DNA of 64,000 nt, taken from Prauserella muralis (lineage in GTDB: Bacteria; Actinomycetota; Actinomycetes; Mycobacteriales; Pseudonocardiaceae). Each line of letters starts with the position of its first letter. Position 1 is the first letter of the stretch. Shown piece after piece: positions 61,587 through 64,000 of the stretch. Under the pieces are notes generated by a model, which was not told the DNA's origin, searched no databases, and was given only the letters and a program-made list of their open reading frames with translations. A program made the translations under genes and the position numbers. The stretch lies in assembly GCF_003202285.1 (NCBI RefSeq), contig NZ_MASW01000003.1, forward strand, positions 29,951 to 93,950, given 5' to 3'.

Positions 61587-61659
61587 CGCAGATGGATAGC
61601 GGTCTGACCAGGGAGTTCTGACTGGCCGTTTGGTGATCGAGGGCAGTTTCTCGGTCGAT

Positions 61660-61858
61660 CGACCCCGCGGGTGTCGATCTAAAACTGCAGGAGATGGTTG
61701 ACACCCGGGCTTGTTGATCATAAGGAGTCCGGGTGAGTGAGCCTGTGTTCGACCGCGAGGCGCGTCGGCGCCTCGCGGTCTTGCGTCATGTTGAGGAAGT
61801 GTCCGGCAACGTCGCGATGACCTGTCGCTACTACGGCATCAGCCGACCGGCGGTCCGT
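61660..61858 (+). mobile_element. 5' end remnant of an IS481-type insertion sequence
   Basis: TGTCGATCTAAAACTGCAG (61673-61691) and the following TTGACAC look like the terminal part of IS481-family elements. From the GTG at 61733 the first ~42 codons encode FDREARRRLAVLRHVEEVSG and NVAMTCRYYGISR, the HTH opening of their transposases. The element is cut off after about 125 bp of coding sequence; no DDE domain follows. Confidence 0.65.
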
Positions 61859-62527
61859 ATCGTTTCGTTCCGTCCAGGTAACTGGGGCTGGACCGTCGCC
61901 GGGGCCAAGGACAACGCGTTGAATTGCGCGCTCGGTCTCACGGGACCGCCTTCCTGGCTCCTGTGGGAGATCGACGCCGACGGTGGGACCGCCACCAGCG
62001 ACCGCGGCCACACCGTACGGACCTCGCCGTTCCTCGGCGTGATCGGCATGCCACCGGATGAGCCGGGCAGGCACTCCACGATCCCGCCCCGATCCACTGC
62101 CGGTGGAAACATCGACTGCCGGGAGCTGACGGCGGGGGCGATCTTGTTCCTGCCGGTCCCGGTGCCCGGCGCGCTGCTGCACCTCGGCGACGGCCATGCC
62201 GCGCAGGGCGACGGCGAGGTGTCCGGCACTGCGATCGAGTCTCCTATGAAGGCGGAAGTGGTGCTCGACATCGTCGCCGACGCTCCGGTCTCCGGCCTGC
62301 ACGCGGTGACGCCCAACGGTCGGATCACGTTCGGGTTCAACGTCGATCTCGATGTGGCGATGGCGGAAGCTCTCGCCGCGATGGTCACGTGGATGCAGTG
62401 GCTGTACGACGTCGACAGGGGCACAGCCACCGCACTCGCGAGTACGGTCGTGGACATGCGCGTCACGCAGGTCGCGAACGAGACTTGGGGCGTACATGCC
62501 GTCCTGGCAGCCGGTGCGATCACCTGA
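61733..62527 (+). pseudogene. fusion of a transposase N-terminus to an acetamidase/formamidase fragment
   Basis: One 264-codon open frame. Residues 1-42 are transposase HTH; from about residue 45 it is FmdA/AmdA acetamidase/formamidase: GLTGPPSWLLWEIDADGGTA, IGMPPDEPGRHSTIPPRSTA, GGNIDCRELTAGAILFLPVP, LLHLGDGHAAQGDGEVSGTA. The N-terminal part of the amidase is missing. The conserved GDGHAAQGDGE metal-site region is intact. The fusion arose by IS insertion followed by deletion; function unlikely. Confidence 0.75.
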
Positions 62528-62529
62528 CC

Positions 62530-62715
62530 TGGTCGGCGCGCCATTCGGCGCTGCGGGCTGATCTTGTAGTCGCTCGCCTTCAACACGTCGTCACGGTGCC
62601 GATGTAGGTGATGTAGCCGTCGGCGTCACGGCTCGCCACGTCACCGGTGTGGTAGTAACCGCCGCTCATCGCTTCAGCGTTGCGTTCGACGTCGGCCAGA
62701 CCGTCCCTCGCGCAA
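62530..62715 (-). pseudogene. fragment of an AMP-dependent acyl-CoA synthetase, frameshifted
   Basis: The minus strand encodes MSGGYYHTGDVASRDADGYI then TYIG in one frame, and DVLKASDYKISPQRR in another. Together this is the A8/A10 region of acetyl-CoA-synthetase-like enzymes (YYHTGDVA..D.DGYI.Y.GR.DDV.K.SDYKISP), with a frameshift at ~62,590 and both ends missing. Confidence 0.7.
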
Positions 62716-62727
62716 CGCGCTGCCACC

Positions 62728-62773
62728 TTGACCTTTCGCGCGGCGGAGGCTACCTTACCTATCGGCTATAGGT
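62728..62773 (+). promoter_or_regulatory. promoter with overlapping palindrome
   Basis: TTGACC (62728-62733), 17-bp spacer, TACCTT (62751-62756), followed at once by the perfect palindrome ACCTAT-CGGCT-ATAGGT (62757-62773) over the expected start site. Good candidate for a repressed promoter reading toward the crotonase gene. Confidence 0.5.
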
Positions 62774-63195
62774 GAGCTCGTGGTTTTTCGCAGCTCGGCT
62801 GGAGGCGATGTAGTTGGCGGTTGAACCCAATACGTCACGGCTACCCGGCGAGCGGGTAACGGCAGAGGCCGCAAGAGACGTCCCCACCGCCGTCCGCGAC
62901 AGCTACTTCCGGTCCTGGACCGTGGCCGAAACGTCAGGACTTGACGGATGTTCGTCACGGGCGTCTCAGCGAGGGGACGGCTTGCGCCAACCTGGGGCGC
63001 CATGTCTTGCGATAGGGCTCACTGAGCGGGTCTCACCCGGTGCCGCCCTGCGCGAAAAGGACCACACGACCCGCCGGCGGCAGCGGCGGCGGGCTGAAAA
63101 GGACTCACTGAATGATGGAGTGCGTCTGCCGAACTGGTCGTCCACGTCGGCGCGGAGCCCGCGGGAGGCTCGGCCGTCGCCTTTGCTGGAGAGAC
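62774..63195 (+). other. 422-bp stretch before the crotonase gene, no clear gene
   Basis: A plus frame from TTG at 62814 begins with plausible sequence (ERVTAEAARDVPTAVRDSYF) but turns low-complexity and runs into the crotonase gene in another frame. Probably a decayed gene or a long leader. Confidence 0.4.
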
Positions 63196-64000
63196 ATGAA
63201 CCTTGTCATCGTGAACGAGCCGAGGCCACGCGTGCGGGAGATCCGTCTGAACCGCCCCGACAAACTGAACGCTTTGAATCGCGAGCTGCGCGCCGAGCTT
63301 GCCGTCGCGTTGCGCGACGTTCGAGCCGACGAGGACGTGCGCGTGGTCGTGTTATCGGGGCAGGGCCGCGCGTTTTGCGTGGGCGCGGATGTGGGGGCGG
63401 GATCGGAGTACGGCATGGCCACTCCGGAAGACGAACGGCGCCGGATCCTCACCGGGTCCCTCGAGCTGTTCCTGGAGGTGTGGCGGCTCCCGGTCCCGGT
63501 GATCGCGAAGATCGACGGCTACTGTCTCGGTCTGGCCACCATTCTCGCTAACTGCTGCGACATCGTGCTGTGCGCCGGTACCGCCACCATCGGCTGGCCG
63601 ATGCTGCCGCTTGGGGGCGGTCTGATCAGCCCGACCTGGGTCTGGCATGTCGGCCTGCACCGGGCCAAGGAGATGAGCTACAGGATCGGTTCGACGATCA
63701 CCGGAACCGAGGCGCAAGCCTACGGCTTCGCCAACCACGCCGTGCCGTCCGGCGAGCTCGACGCGTACACGCTGCGGATGGCGGTCGAGATCGCCCGTGT
63801 CTCCCGCGACTTGCTGACGCTCAAGAAGGACGCGCTCAACCAGGTGCATGGGCGACTGGGGTTCGAGGACGCCGTGCGCGCCGGCGCCGCATGGGACGCG
63901 CTCGCCCACACCACCCGAGCTGCCGCCGACGTGCGCGCTCAGTGGCACCAGCACGGCCTCAAGGAGACCCTCGCAGCCTGGAAGGCGCCTGGACCACGCA
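63196..64000 (+). CDS. enoyl-CoA hydratase/isomerase (crotonase) family protein, cut by window edge
   Basis: At least 268 residues from the ATG at 63196 (CTGGAGAG upstream); no stop before the window ends. It contains EIRLNRPDKLNALNRELRAE, VVVLSGQGRAFCVGADV (first oxyanion-hole loop), IAKIDGYCLGLATILANCCD (second oxyanion loop) and ATIGWPMLPLGGGL. The residue equivalent to the hydratase catalytic Glu is not obvious, so it may be a CoA isomerase/hydrolase-type member. Likely chromosomal fatty-acid or aromatic degradation gene outside the mobile element. Confidence 0.85.
   Translation, partial: MNLVIVNEPRPRVREIRLNRPDKLNALNRELRAELAVALRDVRADEDVRVVVLSGQGRAFCVGADVGAGSEYGMATPEDERRRILTGSLELFLEVWRLPVPVIAKIDGYCLGLATILANCCDIVLCAGTATIGWPMLPLGGGLISPTWVWHVGLHRAKEMSYRIGSTITGTEAQAYGFANHAVPSGELDAYTLRMAVEIARVSRDLLTLKKDALNQVHGRLGFEDAVRAGAAWDALAHTTRAAADVRAQWHQHGLKETLAAWKAPGPR

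Noticed and set aside
1..64000. CRISPR array
   Set aside because: No regularly spaced direct repeats were found; the only dispersed repeat noted is the 80-bp leader pair.

Overview
The window is high-GC actinomycete DNA, most likely from a member of the Pseudonocardiales. This is inferred from codon bias, GTG/TTG starts and families typical of that group (DUF397/DUF5753-type regulators, DUF6879, DUF6907, DUF4192, actinobacterial Tad pili). No rRNA or intact tRNA gene was found, so the species cannot be named.

Layout. (1) 1-3.7 kb, minus strand, looks chromosomal: the N-terminal part of a secreted NlpC/P60 hydrolase, then a three-gene unit (His/Cys-rich LpqS/DUF6153-like protein, CysK2-like PLP enzyme, MFS transporter) that matches the copper-responsive lpqS-cysK2 operon of mycobacteria. 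(2) 3.7-11.2 kb, minus strand, is a patchwork of accessory genes and relics: a LuxR tail, an orphan isoaspartate-methyltransferase-like enzyme, DUF6907, an AlkD-like repair protein, a prim-pol-like domain, a frameshifted DUF5753 regulator next to a truncated DUF6879 gene, and an HxlR regulator. (3) 11.3-23.0 kb, plus strand, is a complete Tad/Flp pilus operon ending in a 1028-residue protein with LysM domains outside the membrane and a BTAD winged-helix domain inside. (4) 23.05-24.42 kb is gene-free, rich in perfect palindromes, and ends in a densely folded ~320-nt stretch. (5) 24.4-42.2 kb, plus strand, holds about 30 small phage/plasmid-type genes separated by strong stem-loops. Recognisable ones are ArdC antirestriction, DUF4192, a DprA-like protein and a GntR-type HTH; the end of the block has decayed AraC, TnsA and frameshifted genes. 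(6) 42.3-53.5 kb, minus strand, is a type IV secretion operon: sigma-like regulator, pilin-like VirB2, VirB6/TrbL, PrgI, VirB4, VirD4/TraG, replication-relaxation protein and lytic transglycosylase. (7) 54-59 kb, plus strand, has four methyltransferase-like genes around a catalytic-domain-less recombinase. (8) 59.1-61.5 kb is a translationally coupled cassette: 25-aa ORF, 90-aa ORF, large serine recombinase. (9) 61.55-64 kb holds a tRNA 3'-end fragment, IS and metabolic gene relics, and a crotonase cut by the window edge.

Interpretation (inference). Regions 3-8 read as one integrative conjugative element or integrated plasmid. It would use a Tad pilus for contact, a Gram-positive-type T4SS for DNA transfer, ArdC and orphan DNA methyltransferases against host restriction, and a serine recombinase for integration. 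The right boundary is probably at 61.48-61.6 kb. The left boundary was not resolved, and no relaxase was recognised.
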